The notes below the pieces were generated by a model. The model was given only the letters and a program-made list of their open reading frames with translations. It did no database searches and was not told the DNA's origin. Both the position numbers and the translations under genes were made by a program. A stretch of DNA of 64,000 bases from SZUA-430 sp964647355. Its GTDB lineage: Bacteria; Pseudomonadota; Alphaproteobacteria; Micropepsales; Micropepsaceae. This document shows, one piece after another, positions 34,210 through 42,830 of this stretch. The stretch covers positions 62,001 to 126,000 of the forward strand of contig CAZYGK010000002.1 in assembly GCA_964647355.1 (NCBI GenBank), given 5' to 3'. Positions within the stretch are counted from its first letter, which is position 1, and each line of letters starts with the position of its first letter.

Positions 34210-34628
34210 TGGACCACCCCGACGGCTACGAGAACTTTGTAGGCGTCAGCGCGAACCTCGCGGTTATCGCTGTCGCGCATTAGCTCAGCGACCGCTTTAG
34301 TGACAAATGCCCTCAGTTCGCCCCGCTCCTGGTCGGTCATAGCTGCCAGACAGCGCTCGAGCTGCTTTCGTGTCTTCCGCAGGTACTCAGACATTGTGAT
34401 CGGAACAACCTCAATCGGCCACGCCATTTGATCCACCATCTTCACAGCCCAATCTACGGCGGCCTGATATTGGTCGATAGTCTGTGTGACAAACAGACGT
34501 TGCCCGTCCGGAAAAGTCAGATATGTCTCAACAAATGAATCTTGGGGCAGCGGTTCATGCGCGCACACGAAATTGATCGGCAACATGTGCCCAACAACCT
34601 TCCGCTTCTTCGTCTTGATAACGCTCAT
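34206..34628 (-). CDS. Hypothetical protein of the satellite core
   Basis: This 140-residue protein has a basic start (MSVIKTKKRKVVGHM), a beta-prone middle (ETYLTFPDGQRLFVTQT) and a helical C-terminus (RKQLERCLAAMTDQERGELR). It overlaps its neighbours by 4 bases on each side. I cannot assign a family; by position it belongs with the DUF5681 gene. Confidence 0.65.
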   Translation of the reverse strand: MSVIKTKKRKVVGHMLPINFVCAHEPLPQDSFVETYLTFPDGQRLFVTQTIDQYQAAVDWAVKMVDQMAWPIEVVPITMSEYLRKTRKQLERCLAAMTDQERGELRAFVTKAVAELMRDSDNREVRADAYKVLVAVGVVQ

Positions 34629-35047
34629 GCTGCCTTCTCCTCGAGGATAACAATCCTTTTCTCCAAGTCTTCAATTGCTTTGATAGCCGCAACACTCTGG
34701 ATGCACCCGATGAGGACCTTGCCTGTTTCTGCGTCCACCTTACCATCGGATACGGCTCGAAGGATTTCACGGGCCTGTTCGGACAGCGGCACAGCACCGC
34801 TCAACTCGAACTGCACGCGCTCTGGCTGCGCTTTCAGAGGCGGGACGATGCGAGCAAGAGCGATGCTTGCTGCTTGCATGTCTCCTTCAAGAGCTTTCCC
34901 AAGAACGACCTTGATGATGGCCACACCGTCATCAGCGAAAGCGTTTTGAAGTTTCTGACGGCGATCGACTATCCCTCGCGGCCTGCCGGACGGGTTTGGT
35001 GACGGCATACCCGGCGCCCAACGCTCCGATTGAACACTTTCCGTCAT
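34625..35047 (-). CDS. DUF5681-type protein
   Basis: This 140-residue protein has the DUF5681 signature near the start (WAPGMPSPNPSGRPRGIVD), then a helical body. DUF5681 proteins occur in prophages and related elements and have been suggested to be small-terminase-like or DNA-binding, but the function is not established. It is the first gene of the four-gene row and is divergent from 35250-35639. Confidence 0.75.
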   Translation of the reverse strand: MTESVQSERWAPGMPSPNPSGRPRGIVDRRQKLQNAFADDGVAIIKVVLGKALEGDMQAASIALARIVPPLKAQPERVQFELSGAVPLSEQAREILRAVSDGKVDAETGKVLIGCIQSVAAIKAIEDLEKRIVILEEKAA

Positions 35048-35249
35048 TCTATGTCCCTTGATCTAATCAGTTTGCGATCACGCGCTGTGTGAGCTGGATA
35101 ACGGTTGGCGACTGGCTGCAAGTTGCGAGAGATCAGCGACGGTCCGCAACGAGATAATTGTTGCGCCGCGCGAGGCGTCTTTTCGCTTGCGCCGGTCGGA
35201 TGAAGAGTCATAGTTGGTTGCTCCTCTGTTCAAGCTGAGGAGCAAAAAC

Positions 35250-35639
35250 ATGGGTAAAGGGAAGAAGGCTGCGCGCAAAGCGAGAGGCGAAGGTAACGAG
35301 CAGCGTGAGGCGCACGCAACTGTCGAAGACATCGTTGCTGAGTTGGAAGAGGCTTCTGCGCACGAAGCGACCGCCGCCGCTAAGTCTGGGACGACCGCGC
35401 GTAAACCGAGGAAGGAAATTGTACCGAGAGTACCGCGCGAGCAGCGCAATGGCGTAAAGCGGCCCGGTCCAGGCAAATGTCTCGAAGTGTGGGAGTACCT
35501 AGACCAGTACGGCGACGTGCCAGCGAAAGACTTGAAGCCAGTTGCTGCCGAGAAGGGTTGGAACCAGTCGAACGCGCTCATCGAGCTGTACCAATGGCGC
35601 AAGTTCAATGGCGTGATGCGCACAGCGACGACGGAGTGA
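35250..35639 (+). CDS. Basic hypothetical protein, possible winged helix
   Basis: This 129-residue protein has a Lys/Arg-rich N-terminal third (MGKGKKAARKARGEG), an acidic helix (VEDIVAELEEASAHE) and a C-terminal part resembling a winged helix (CLEVWEYLDQYGDVPAKDL, ALIELYQWRKFNGV). Start 35250 follows GAGGAGC; a longer frame starts at 35214. I infer DNA or RNA binding from the charge pattern only. It is on the opposite strand from its neighbours in the satellite core. Confidence 0.68.
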   Translation: MGKGKKAARKARGEGNEQREAHATVEDIVAELEEASAHEATAAAKSGTTARKPRKEIVPRVPREQRNGVKRPGPGKCLEVWEYLDQYGDVPAKDLKPVAAEKGWNQSNALIELYQWRKFNGVMRTATTE

Positions 35640-35824
35640 CTGTCCCACGATACCCTGCCGGCGCTCCCACAACGTGGGAGCGCTATTTGCTTGCGCAAGC
35701 GGCTACAGGCCGCGTACAGCTCGGATCAATGCGCGCTCGGTATGTTGGGGCGGACGACGGCGAGCGCCTGTGTAGGGAGCGCGCTGCTGTTACACTCACC
35801 CCTATGCGCTGCCGAGGCAAAAGC

Positions 35825-35890
35825 GGTAACTACGGTAACAACTGGCAATCGAGCGTGGTGTCCGCTGTTACCGTTGTTACCGTTGTTACC
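35825..35890. repeat. GGTAAC/GTTACC repeat cluster, possible replication origin
   Basis: Five copies of the 6-mer occur in 66 bp: GGTAAC at 35825 and 35834, and GTTACC at 35867, 35876 and 35885. Three of them sit in the 9-mer GTTGTTACC or its complement GGTAACAAC. The cluster ends 33 bp from the stop of the primase-helicase gene. Iterons beside a replication protein are a usual arrangement for satellite or plasmid origins. Confidence 0.55.
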
Positions 35891-35922
35891 TGGTCGCGTC
35901 ATACCCGCGGCCGTAACACCTC

Positions 35923-37941
35923 TCATACCGACTTCTGATAGATCGCCTTATTCTGCGGTCCGGCAACGATTTCCACCTTATGTAGAATCGTAAGAAGTCG
36001 AAGGCGTTCATCGATCTTGAGCCATTCTCGGCCACTGACCGTCCGGCCAAGGTGCGCGTGAACCATATCGCGGGTCACTGGCGCGTCGGAGTTACGCACC
36101 ATCTCCTCTACGGTCAGGACGACATTCTGCACTAGGCTGATCTTGCGATTGCCCTCATCGTCGTCCGCCTCATCTGGATTGCGGGTTGCGGCCTCGTACA
36201 GTTCCATCGAAGGGTCTGCCCCCCAAACCACTTCACTTAGTTGAACGCGGCAGAGGACAGAGTTTGCCCCATTCGGGCGCTCGTGCAGGGTGTGCACCGG
36301 AGTGGTGGAGTATGAGGCCGCAAAGAACTGGTCCACGCTCGTCTTTGCAACTCGGATTACGTAACTGTGTTCGCTCCGCTGATCGCGGACGTGAATGAAC
36401 GAGAGGCGCGGCGAGTTTGTCCAGGCGGTGCCGCCCATAACGGCATCCGCGAAGTGATCGTGCTTGCCTTTGTTCGCATGACCGATAATGGCGACGGTCA
36501 GAGTGTAAATTTCTGCCAAGTGTTGTAGGTTAGCGAGTAGCCGCTTCACGGCCACGTCGTCGTTCGGCCCCTCGCCTCTGCCCCACGTGGTCAGTCCAAC
36601 CGCAGTGTCCAGAACCACCAGCCGCAAGGGTGGCTTGCCATCGTGCTGAAATTCCCTCTGCGCCTGCAAGATCGCGGGCTCAAGGTGCTCGTAGATGTTG
36701 AAGTTTGATGCAATAACTCGTCCTTCCGAATCCTTTTTTGCTGGGACTGCGGTAACCACCGCGAGCGTTCCATCTGCGCCGCCCGATCGAATATGACGCA
36801 CCTTGATCCAATCTTTGGGTTCCTCGACACTCACCCAGAGAGTTGATGCATTCGCGCTGATGTCCGCCGCCATTGAGGCGAGGAATGATGATTTCGCGGT
36901 CGCGCCCCGACCGAAGAAGCCGACAGCGCACATGCTCGGCAGATATGGATCAACCAAATATGCGAGCCTGAGAGTCGCTGTGTCGCTGGACCGCGCGAAC
37001 TCCAGTTTGATGCTACCTGGGAACGGCCGAGCGGGGATGTCTATCGTGCGCGCAAGCTGAGCGTTGTTGCTCGCTGGATTCAGCCAACCTTGGCGTGCCG
37101 CCTCCGCGAACACGGCCTGATGGCTTGTCTCCTTCGGTCTGAAAGAGTTCCAAACCCGGGCGGCATCTTTTGGATCATACTTCTCGGAGGTTTGCGACCA
37201 TTCTATCCAAAGCGCGCGACCGGGTTCGCCAATCTCGCGGAGCGCCATACCGATACGAATCCAAAGATCCCGGTCATCTGAACGCATGGACGCGAGGGCA
37301 GAACGAAGTTCCGCTTTCAGCTTATCGTCTGCCGGGATGATCTCGACCGCGCCGGTGTCCGCTGAATGGGTAGACGCTGAGCGCCCGCTGCGATGGCGAG
37401 GCGCGAGTGTCTGTTCAACGTAGGAGGCGAGACAGACTGGGAGGTCATCTCGGATTCGGTTCTTGGTGACCGTGAAGTATCGACTTGCGGAATAGGCTTC
37501 GATGCCGCTGTTGTTGGGTCCAAGGGCGACGAATTGCCGGCCGTAACCAATGGCGTGTGCGCCCTTGCCGCTTGGACTCATTTCTACGTAGCCGGGAACG
37601 GTGTTCGCCAGATCAGCGAGCTGGTTATCGATTACGTCGTCGAAATCGATGCCTTGCCAGTACCCGCCGTATCCGTCTGGCCCAAGCGCGAAGCCAAGCA
37701 ACCAGCCCTTGCCCCTGGTCGATAAGGCGGCCGTCGCGTCATCGTAGTTGGCAAGTTGCGCGCGATCTTCATGGGAGTCTAGTTCTCCACGCCGTTTCAA
37801 GCCGCTGATGTAGTAAGGCACCTTGTCAGGCGCCGCTAGCAACCACCGCTTTGAGAATACCATCGCCTCGTAGGTCGAAAGCCTAGAGGATTGAGTTATT
37901 TTTGAATCTGTCTGCCCATTTCCAATGCTCTGCGTGTTCAT
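35923..37941 (-). CDS. Primase-helicase replication protein (PriCT-2 and RepA-like AAA)
   Basis: This 672-residue protein has a bifunctional primase-polymerase-like N-terminus (GYWQGIDFDDVID, YVEMSPSGKGAHAIGYG, IEAYSASRYFTVT). A PriCT-2 segment follows (LWIRIGMALREIG, ALWIEWSQTSEKYD), then a RecA-like helicase core with a Walker A variant GRGATAKSSFLA and LRLVVLDTAVGLT. This is the usual autonomous replication protein of P4-like satellites. It lies between the iteron-like repeats and the AlpA-like gene. The Walker motif has Ala-Lys-Ser where Gly-Lys-Ser/Thr is usual, a common RepA variation. Confidence 0.85.
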   Translation of the reverse strand: MNTQSIGNGQTDSKITQSSRLSTYEAMVFSKRWLLAAPDKVPYYISGLKRRGELDSHEDRAQLANYDDATAALSTRGKGWLLGFALGPDGYGGYWQGIDFDDVIDNQLADLANTVPGYVEMSPSGKGAHAIGYGRQFVALGPNNSGIEAYSASRYFTVTKNRIRDDLPVCLASYVEQTLAPRHRSGRSASTHSADTGAVEIIPADDKLKAELRSALASMRSDDRDLWIRIGMALREIGEPGRALWIEWSQTSEKYDPKDAARVWNSFRPKETSHQAVFAEAARQGWLNPASNNAQLARTIDIPARPFPGSIKLEFARSSDTATLRLAYLVDPYLPSMCAVGFFGRGATAKSSFLASMAADISANASTLWVSVEEPKDWIKVRHIRSGGADGTLAVVTAVPAKKDSEGRVIASNFNIYEHLEPAILQAQREFQHDGKPPLRLVVLDTAVGLTTWGRGEGPNDDVAVKRLLANLQHLAEIYTLTVAIIGHANKGKHDHFADAVMGGTAWTNSPRLSFIHVRDQRSEHSYVIRVAKTSVDQFFAASYSTTPVHTLHERPNGANSVLCRVQLSEVVWGADPSMELYEAATRNPDEADDDEGNRKISLVQNVVLTVEEMVRNSDAPVTRDMVHAHLGRTVSGREWLKIDERLRLLTILHKVEIVAGPQNKAIYQKSV

Positions 37942-38053
37942 CGTTCTAGTTTCCTGATGCGACGATGACGTTCGACTGTCTTGCTGCTTTTGGCTGGGTG
38001 CGCTTACAGCAGGCTTTGCCGATCGTGCTCGATCTACGAATTGTTCCGCGTCT

Positions 38054-38311
38054 TCAAGCGGAAGTTGCTGAAGGCCTGCTTATGTTGGCTTTGGCGGTCG
38101 GGCTGTAGGCGCTCGTGCTGCTGAATTTGCGTTCGGCAAGCCACGCGAGAACGTCAACTTCGTCATAGACGACGCCCGCCTGCTTCGCCTCCCCTAGTTT
38201 TGTGAATTTCGGACCCTTGCCAGCGCATCGCCAGATGCGAAGGGTGATAGGTGAAATGCCAATCATGGCCGCGACAGTCTTACTGCCGAGCGATCGAACC
38301 GTACTGTTCAT
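38054..38311 (-). CDS. AlpA-like HTH regulator
   Basis: This 85-residue protein reads LGSKTVAAMIGISPITLRIW, then KFTKLGEAKQAGVVYDEVDVLAWLAERKF, the HTH_17/AlpA pattern. AlpA-type proteins activate integrase or excision in P4-like elements. ATG 38311 (MNSTVRSLGSK) is chosen; an upstream frame to 38392 has no similarity. It precedes the primase-helicase on the same strand, so it may control the replication genes. Confidence 0.8.
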   Translation of the reverse strand: MNSTVRSLGSKTVAAMIGISPITLRIWRCAGKGPKFTKLGEAKQAGVVYDEVDVLAWLAERKFSSTSAYSPTAKANISRPSATSA

Positions 38312-38784
38312 AGACGGGGCTCCCGCCAGAGATACCCGTCGAGAAACCCAGACGGAGGCGGGAAGAGCGGCCGCAGAGCGACCAGAGAACATTATGCTAG
38401 CACATGTTTATGTGGTCGTGTTTGACAATCTGTTTCGTTGTCAACAGGTCGCAGTTTGAAATCGGTCTAGACCGATTGTTGCTTTTCAGGGTGAGCCCCG
38501 GGAGACGGGGGACGAATATCGACGCCGGCCGGGACATCATCGTACGAAATTTTTCTCGGCGGTGGGTACTGCGAGCCTCACCGCGTTCGACGCCGTCCAT
38601 CAACGCAAACGGGGCGCTGTAGGCCGGCACGGGGAAGGTCAAACGCTGTCGGTGCCAGGGTGCTTCTCCGGCACGCGAGCCCGTTGGTATCACGGGACCT
38701 CTAATCCAGCGTGCCAATGAGGTTAGGCGACACAGGGTCTACGCGGACGAATCCCGCGGACACGCGGTAGTCGGTCCAACAGAA
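38312..38784. other. 473-bp regulatory stretch with two inverted repeats
   Basis: No frame looks coding. An AT-rich part upstream of the AlpA-like gene contains the two dyads listed separately. The part from 38480 to 38784 is GC-rich and without visible structure. It separates the satellite core from the N-oxidation operon. Confidence 0.55.
38460..38477. promoter_or_regulatory. Perfect 18-bp palindrome, probable operator
   Basis: AATCGGTCTAGACCGATT equals its own reverse complement. It lies about 150 bp upstream of the AlpA-like start. A second dyad, TTGACAA-N9-TTGTCAA (38422-38444), sits 15 bp away and its arms also resemble -35 hexamers. Together they look like a repressor-controlled promoter. 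Confidence 0.65.
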
Positions 38785-39471
38785 TTACTTCACGGCGTGA
38801 AGTAGGATGAAAGGCGAGACGCGATAATCTTCTTCCTTCTTAGGGTATTCGATGTTTTCGATTCTGAAGCCAGCGATGGCGAGAGCATTACCATAATCTT
38901 CCTCGCCCCAATACGTGTCTTCGATCCGAATTTCGCCTCGCGGGGTTCGTATTATGCACTCAACAAGATCCCCAGACTTCAATGGTCCGGCGGCATGATA
39001 CGAGAAATTCTCGTACGTCTCGCTGAAGGCATTTGGATTGGTTGATACGACGAAGAACGAGCCTCCGCTCTTGGTAACCCGAGCGACCTCCTTGCAGGCC
39101 TGTATCATCGCGTTGATCGTCCGGATCTCGATGAAAACGGACACACTGATCGCTACGTCAAAGATTGCGTCCTGGAACGGCAGGGTACCGCCAGTAACAT
39201 GGAGAAACTGACAGCGTTCGCTGGTGTGCTGGATAGCCTCGTGAACCATTTCAAAGTTGTGGTCAACGCCGATGCAACTCCCCCCCAGGGACTCCACGAA
39301 TTTACTGCTTCGACCCGTTCCACAGCCGAAGTCGAGCGCTAGTTTACTATCTAGTGACCCGATACGGTGTGCAAGCGCCTGGAACGCGGGCTCAAACGTT
39401 GTTCCTACTATACCGAGGCCGCCAAACGTTTTCGCGTTGTCTGCAGTGTAAACGAGTTTGGGTGCGGGCAC
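38785..39471 (-). CDS. Class I SAM-dependent methyltransferase of the N-oxidation operon
   Basis: This 228-residue protein has SAM-binding motif I (LALDFGCGTGRSSKFVESLG), an acidic loop (CIGVDHNFEMV), motif II (FDVAISVSVFIE) and a post-motif with KSGGSFFVVSTNP. It belongs to the UbiE/Ubie-like small-molecule methyltransferases. GTG 39471 is preferred, since AAGGAG lies 6 bases upstream; a TTG at 39486 lies on that box. It is the last gene of the seven-gene operon, 29 bp after the arginase-like gene. The acceptor is probably an O or N atom of the pathway intermediate, which is inference. Confidence 0.82.
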   Translation of the reverse strand: MPAPKLVYTADNAKTFGGLGIVGTTFEPAFQALAHRIGSLDSKLALDFGCGTGRSSKFVESLGGSCIGVDHNFEMVHEAIQHTSERCQFLHVTGGTLPFQDAIFDVAISVSVFIEIRTINAMIQACKEVARVTKSGGSFFVVSTNPNAFSETYENFSYHAAGPLKSGDLVECIIRTPRGEIRIEDTYWGEEDYGNALAIAGFRIENIEYPKKEEDYRVSPFILLHAVK

Positions 39472-39500
39472 GACAATCTCCTTCAACGGTCAGCAGCCGA

Positions 39501-40358
39501 TTAGAGTGAGGTAACTTCGATTAAGAGCTTTGCTAGCACAAGTGCTGTCATTCCGCTGTAATCGAGTTCCGGAATGTGTTCACTAACATCTATTCCAACA
39601 ATTGGAATTTCGCGTGACACCACCTGTAAGACCGTTAGCAACTGATCTATCCGAGGTCCTCCAGGGTAGCGTTGTTCGACCGCCCACGCCTCAACAGGAT
39701 CAATGCCGTCGGGGTCAATTGACAGATATGCAGCCTCACACCCAGAGAGATTTCCAATGAGCCGTGTTCCGATTTGCACTGCGGGTTGGTTGCTAAACTC
39801 TGTCCCTAGAACAATGTGGGGGCCATGCAGCCCGAGATTGATGCTCTCATCGCTGGTTGATTGACGCAGCCCGATCAGCACGCTCCTCGAGGTTAGAGTT
39901 GGATGCTGAGCGAGACAGTGATGTAGAACTGAATCGTATGTGATTTCGCTGTGGGGTGCTGTGTCCGGGTGGGCGTCGACGTATAGAATGGCGACGTTTC
40001 GAAAATGCCCTGCCGCCGCAGTAATGCCCGCATATTTGATCAAATGGTCCCCACCTAAGCAGATAGGTCTTCGGTTCTGCGAGAAGACATCCTGAAATTT
40101 GCATCGAACGACACTTATCTGCTCGTCCTTCGCGACTGGAACTGAGATGTCCCCAATGTCATCAAGGACTGCCCGTGCTGAGCCAATCAGTGGTATGCAC
40201 CTGGCGCTTGACATCGATTTGCGGATTCGGTCCGCTGACACGTTTCGCTGCCTCGTCCTGTTGAGCGTTCCAGCTTGCACACCTTCAGGTGTGGGTGCGT
40301 TTCCCGCGCAGTCCGTGTCAGCGGCAAATATTGTCCAGGGTGCGGGCGGTATCGTCAT
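39501..40358 (-). CDS. Arginase/agmatinase-fold ureohydrolase (DcsB-like candidate)
   Basis: This 285-residue protein has all metal-binding motifs of the ureohydrolase fold: PICLGGDHLIKYA, ILYVDAHPDTAP (DAHxD) and YLSIDPDGIDPVEA (SxDxDxxDP). The binuclear manganese site should be intact. Family members split guanidino groups into urea plus amine. In D-cycloserine biosynthesis the homologue DcsB splits N-omega-hydroxyarginine into hydroxyurea and ornithine. The adjacent N-hydroxylase-like and N-monooxygenase genes make a hydroxyguanidine substrate plausible. The start overlaps the SidA-like stop by 4 bases (ATGA). Plain arginase, agmatinase or formiminoglutamase activity is the alternative. 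Confidence 0.85.
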   Translation of the reverse strand: MTIPPAPWTIFAADTDCAGNAPTPEGVQAGTLNRTRQRNVSADRIRKSMSSARCIPLIGSARAVLDDIGDISVPVAKDEQISVVRCKFQDVFSQNRRPICLGGDHLIKYAGITAAAGHFRNVAILYVDAHPDTAPHSEITYDSVLHHCLAQHPTLTSRSVLIGLRQSTSDESINLGLHGPHIVLGTEFSNQPAVQIGTRLIGNLSGCEAAYLSIDPDGIDPVEAWAVEQRYPGGPRIDQLLTVLQVVSREIPIVGIDVSEHIPELDYSGMTALVLAKLLIEVTSL

Positions 40359-41608
40359 CGGTCTGCGCCTACAACTGTTGCCAAGATTCGCGAGTTTCTT
40401 GCAGGACCTGTGATGAGGTTGGTGTCAGATTGACCGTGGCTTTCGACGCTAGCAGACTGCAAAAATATTTTGCGATTGTTGGGTCCGGACCAGTCGAGAG
40501 CATAATTCGAAAGGGTGCTGCCTGGAGCGCTTCGAACTTGGATTGAGGGCTGTAACAACGACACGGCGGCGTCCCATGGAGAACCGAAACCGGTTGCGGC
40601 TATGATTAGTTCAACGCGCTTGGTTTCTGTCAGCGCTTGGTCGCCGCTGTCTATGGGTGTGATCCGAATTGTGCAGGCGCCTTTCTCGTTTCCGACAAGC
40701 TCCACTTTCGAAAAGCAATGGATAGCTACGGCATCTGCATTTTGTTCCACATGGCGCAACGAATAGAGCCTTTCAACAATGTCTCCTGAGAGGCGACCGG
40801 CAATACCCCGTGTTAGTCGGAGATTCTCCGTATTCTCCTGTGATCGTCTGCGCGCACCGTACTGGAAGAATCGGGTTGCGTAGGGCGTTGAAAAACACTC
40901 GGCGCTGAAGCGACTTTCATCGATGTCATAGATCGTTGCGCTTCGGGTTACCCATGTTAAGTTGCGTACCTGCGCGGGTACTCTTGGCAATAACTCGCGG
41001 ATGATCTCGCCGGCGGTTTGTCCGGAGCCCACCACCAGAATCGTTCTCGCTGTATCGAAGCGAGGATCGTCGACTACTCTCGATGAATGGACAACTTTAT
41101 CGCAATTGTCCAAGTTTTCGGGGACATGCGGCCTACCGCCAACACCAATAACTACATTCGCCGCTAGTAGCGCCCGTTCTGCGCCAGCACGCGTTGTGTG
41201 CAGAACAAAAGCATTTTCCGTGTCGCTGTAGCCGATCTCGTTCACCCGAGTTGCCAATTCGATGTTGCGCATCTTGCCTACGGCCCACGTCAGGTACTGT
41301 TGAAATTCTCGTCGTTCGACCAGTACGTTTCCGCGAGCCAAGAAATCGCTGAGCCGGTCATTTTCAAGCAGGAAATTGAGAAACGTGAAGCGGCTTCTTG
41401 GGTTGATCGGCGTTATCAGGTCGCGAAAGAACTCGCTAAGCATCGAGGATCCGCGGAACATCTGACCCTCGTGCCAGCGCACGCTCTCGCGTTGTTCGAG
41501 GAAGATTGCTTTCAACTGATCATACGGAGCGTCGCTCACCATTGCAGCCAGCCCGACATTTGTTGGGCCGAGTCCTACTGCGGCGATGTCATACAAGGTG
41601 TTTGGCAT
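40355..41608 (-). CDS. SidA/IucD/PvdA-family flavin N-monooxygenase
   Basis: This 417-residue protein has an N-terminal FAD motif (DIAAVGLGPTNVGLAAMV), family sequence around EGQMFRGSSMLSEFFRDL and TPINPRSRFTFLNFL, an NADPH motif (ILVVGSGQTAGEIIREL) and a C-terminal ATG-type motif (ELIIAATGFGSPWD). Family members hydroxylate the side-chain amine of ornithine, lysine or similar. Ornithine would be released by the neighbouring ureohydrolase, so it is the first candidate substrate; aspartate or diamines are used by some members. No siderophore NRPS or NIS synthetase is nearby, so a classical siderophore role is unlikely. Confidence 0.87.
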   Translation of the reverse strand: MPNTLYDIAAVGLGPTNVGLAAMVSDAPYDQLKAIFLEQRESVRWHEGQMFRGSSMLSEFFRDLITPINPRSRFTFLNFLLENDRLSDFLARGNVLVERREFQQYLTWAVGKMRNIELATRVNEIGYSDTENAFVLHTTRAGAERALLAANVVIGVGGRPHVPENLDNCDKVVHSSRVVDDPRFDTARTILVVGSGQTAGEIIRELLPRVPAQVRNLTWVTRSATIYDIDESRFSAECFSTPYATRFFQYGARRRSQENTENLRLTRGIAGRLSGDIVERLYSLRHVEQNADAVAIHCFSKVELVGNEKGACTIRITPIDSGDQALTETKRVELIIAATGFGSPWDAAVSLLQPSIQVRSAPGSTLSNYALDWSGPNNRKIFLQSASVESHGQSDTNLITGPARNSRILATVVGADR

Positions 41609-41612
41609 TGTG

Positions 41613-42353
41613 TTACGCTGAAATTACCTCAACTACTTTAGGCAGTAGCGCTTCGATCGTTTGTTGCGCTCCGTGAGCAAACTTGTGGTCGGAACAAACG
41701 CCTGAGGAAAGGGCGTTGCCGACGGCTCCTCGTACAAGATGGATTGCTTCGTCAATCAGGAGTCCTCGATCCGATGATTGGGGTGGAATGCTACGGACAC
41801 GCGATGACAGAAACCGGTAGTAACTTTTCGCTGTTTCTGGGCCGATTTCGTTGGGTGCCTCGTAGTAGACCAAGCACCGCCCCCTCAGGAGAAGGAGTTC
41901 GGGAAAGGGATCGAAATCGGCTTCCAACAGGCTTGCACGGAGCGCTTTCATCGGAACATTGTCATCGAACATTCTTTTCGCGGCGGCTGCGTTGGTAGCG
42001 AACGTGAAGTAACCGTCTTCGAAACAAGACGCTGATATCACTTCATCGGCAGCCAACAGAGGAAATAGGTTGTTGCGCTGTGCCGGTAGCGACGGATGAA
42101 ACCCGAGGCGCCGAAAGCAATTTGTAAGGTCGCCGCCGGTGTCTCGGGCGAGGTCCGCTAGGAAGCTGTCGGCTTTCTCCTGCTGTACCACTCCTGACAG
42201 GACGCCATCCTCGACGAAATGCCGGTTTAGCATTTTTACAGCTGAGGATCGCAGGAGTGCTGTCTGAACAAGACGCGACGCTTCGGGTGAGCACCTGCAA
42301 AGGTGCCTGAAACTAAACTCGTGTATGTAGATTCGTCGTCCGCGATCCGTCAT
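41613..42353 (-). CDS. Unknown protein of the N-oxidation operon
   Basis: I do not recognise this 246-residue protein. It is soluble and largely helical by eye, with several Cys and His (FSFRHLCRCSPEASRL, CFRRLGFHPSLP, ISASCFEDGYFTF) and a Glu/Asp-rich middle (LLEADFDPFPELLLLRG). ATG 42353 overlaps the stop of the membrane-protein gene (ATGA), which decides the start over two Met codons further upstream. It ends 4 bp before the N-monooxygenase. Tight coupling implies a pathway role, such as an enzyme, a carrier or a partner of the monooxygenase. Confidence 0.75.
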   Translation of the reverse strand: MTDRGRRIYIHEFSFRHLCRCSPEASRLVQTALLRSSAVKMLNRHFVEDGVLSGVVQQEKADSFLADLARDTGGDLTNCFRRLGFHPSLPAQRNNLFPLLAADEVISASCFEDGYFTFATNAAAAKRMFDDNVPMKALRASLLEADFDPFPELLLLRGRCLVYYEAPNEIGPETAKSYYRFLSSRVRSIPPQSSDRGLLIDEAIHLVRGAVGNALSSGVCSDHKFAHGAQQTIEALLPKVVEVISA

Positions 42354-42820
42354 ATGGAGCATTCGGGGCATGCCCCGATGAAGAGTGCGTAGAGAAATCC
42401 TCCGAGCACAACTAAGCAGCAGATTCGGGTAAGAAATAAGGCGGTCCGATACGCGATCGTTCGGCTGCGTGTCGTCCGCACAATGAGTTCGACATACTGG
42501 TCTACAGTTCTGCCACGGCTCGAGTGCGATCCGAGAATCTCAATGCCAGATAAGCACAGGAAAGTAGACAGCACGACGCCAAATCCGGATACAAAGAGCG
42601 GAAGGTACCAATCCGCTCTGATGTCCTTAATGAGTTCGAAATCAGATGTTATGAACAATGCATAGATGGCAAAAAGGATGCCGTTGAATGTCAATAGTAC
42701 CGATATTTTCGCGTCGAGCACATCCAGGTGGAGATAGAGATGGTCGACAAGAGGGTGGGATTTCCGAACCTCTGCCATCATGCTGTGGTGGCGGGCTTCA
42801 TCGTCAGCTTGCTTTCCCAT
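42350..42820 (-). CDS. Three-helix membrane protein of the N-oxidation operon
   Basis: This 156-residue protein has three hydrophobic helices: about residues 43-60 (SVLLTFNGILFAIYALFI), 73-94 (LPLFVSGFGVVLSTFLCL) and 129-150 (LFLTRICCLVVLGGFLYALF). It has a charged N-terminus and a preceding amphipathic stretch, HLYLHLDVLDAK. The shape recalls DUF5706/Pycsar-type membrane effectors, but I hold that only as a weak comparison; export or membrane localisation of the pathway is equally possible. ATG 42820 follows TAGGAGCG. It lies 10 bp after the cyclase-like gene. Confidence 0.72.
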   Translation of the reverse strand: MGKQADDEARHHSMMAEVRKSHPLVDHLYLHLDVLDAKISVLLTFNGILFAIYALFITSDFELIKDIRADWYLPLFVSGFGVVLSTFLCLSGIEILGSHSSRGRTVDQYVELIVRTTRSRTIAYRTALFLTRICCLVVLGGFLYALFIGACPECSI

Positions 42821-42830
42821 TTGCTCGCTC

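Noticed and set aside
35825..35890. CRISPR array
   Set aside because: The repeated words are 6-9 bp in both orientations with irregular spacing and no spacers of constant length.
38397..38717. Possible 106-codon gene between the AlpA-like and methyltransferase genes
   Set aside because: Composition is irregular and it covers two clear operator-like dyads.
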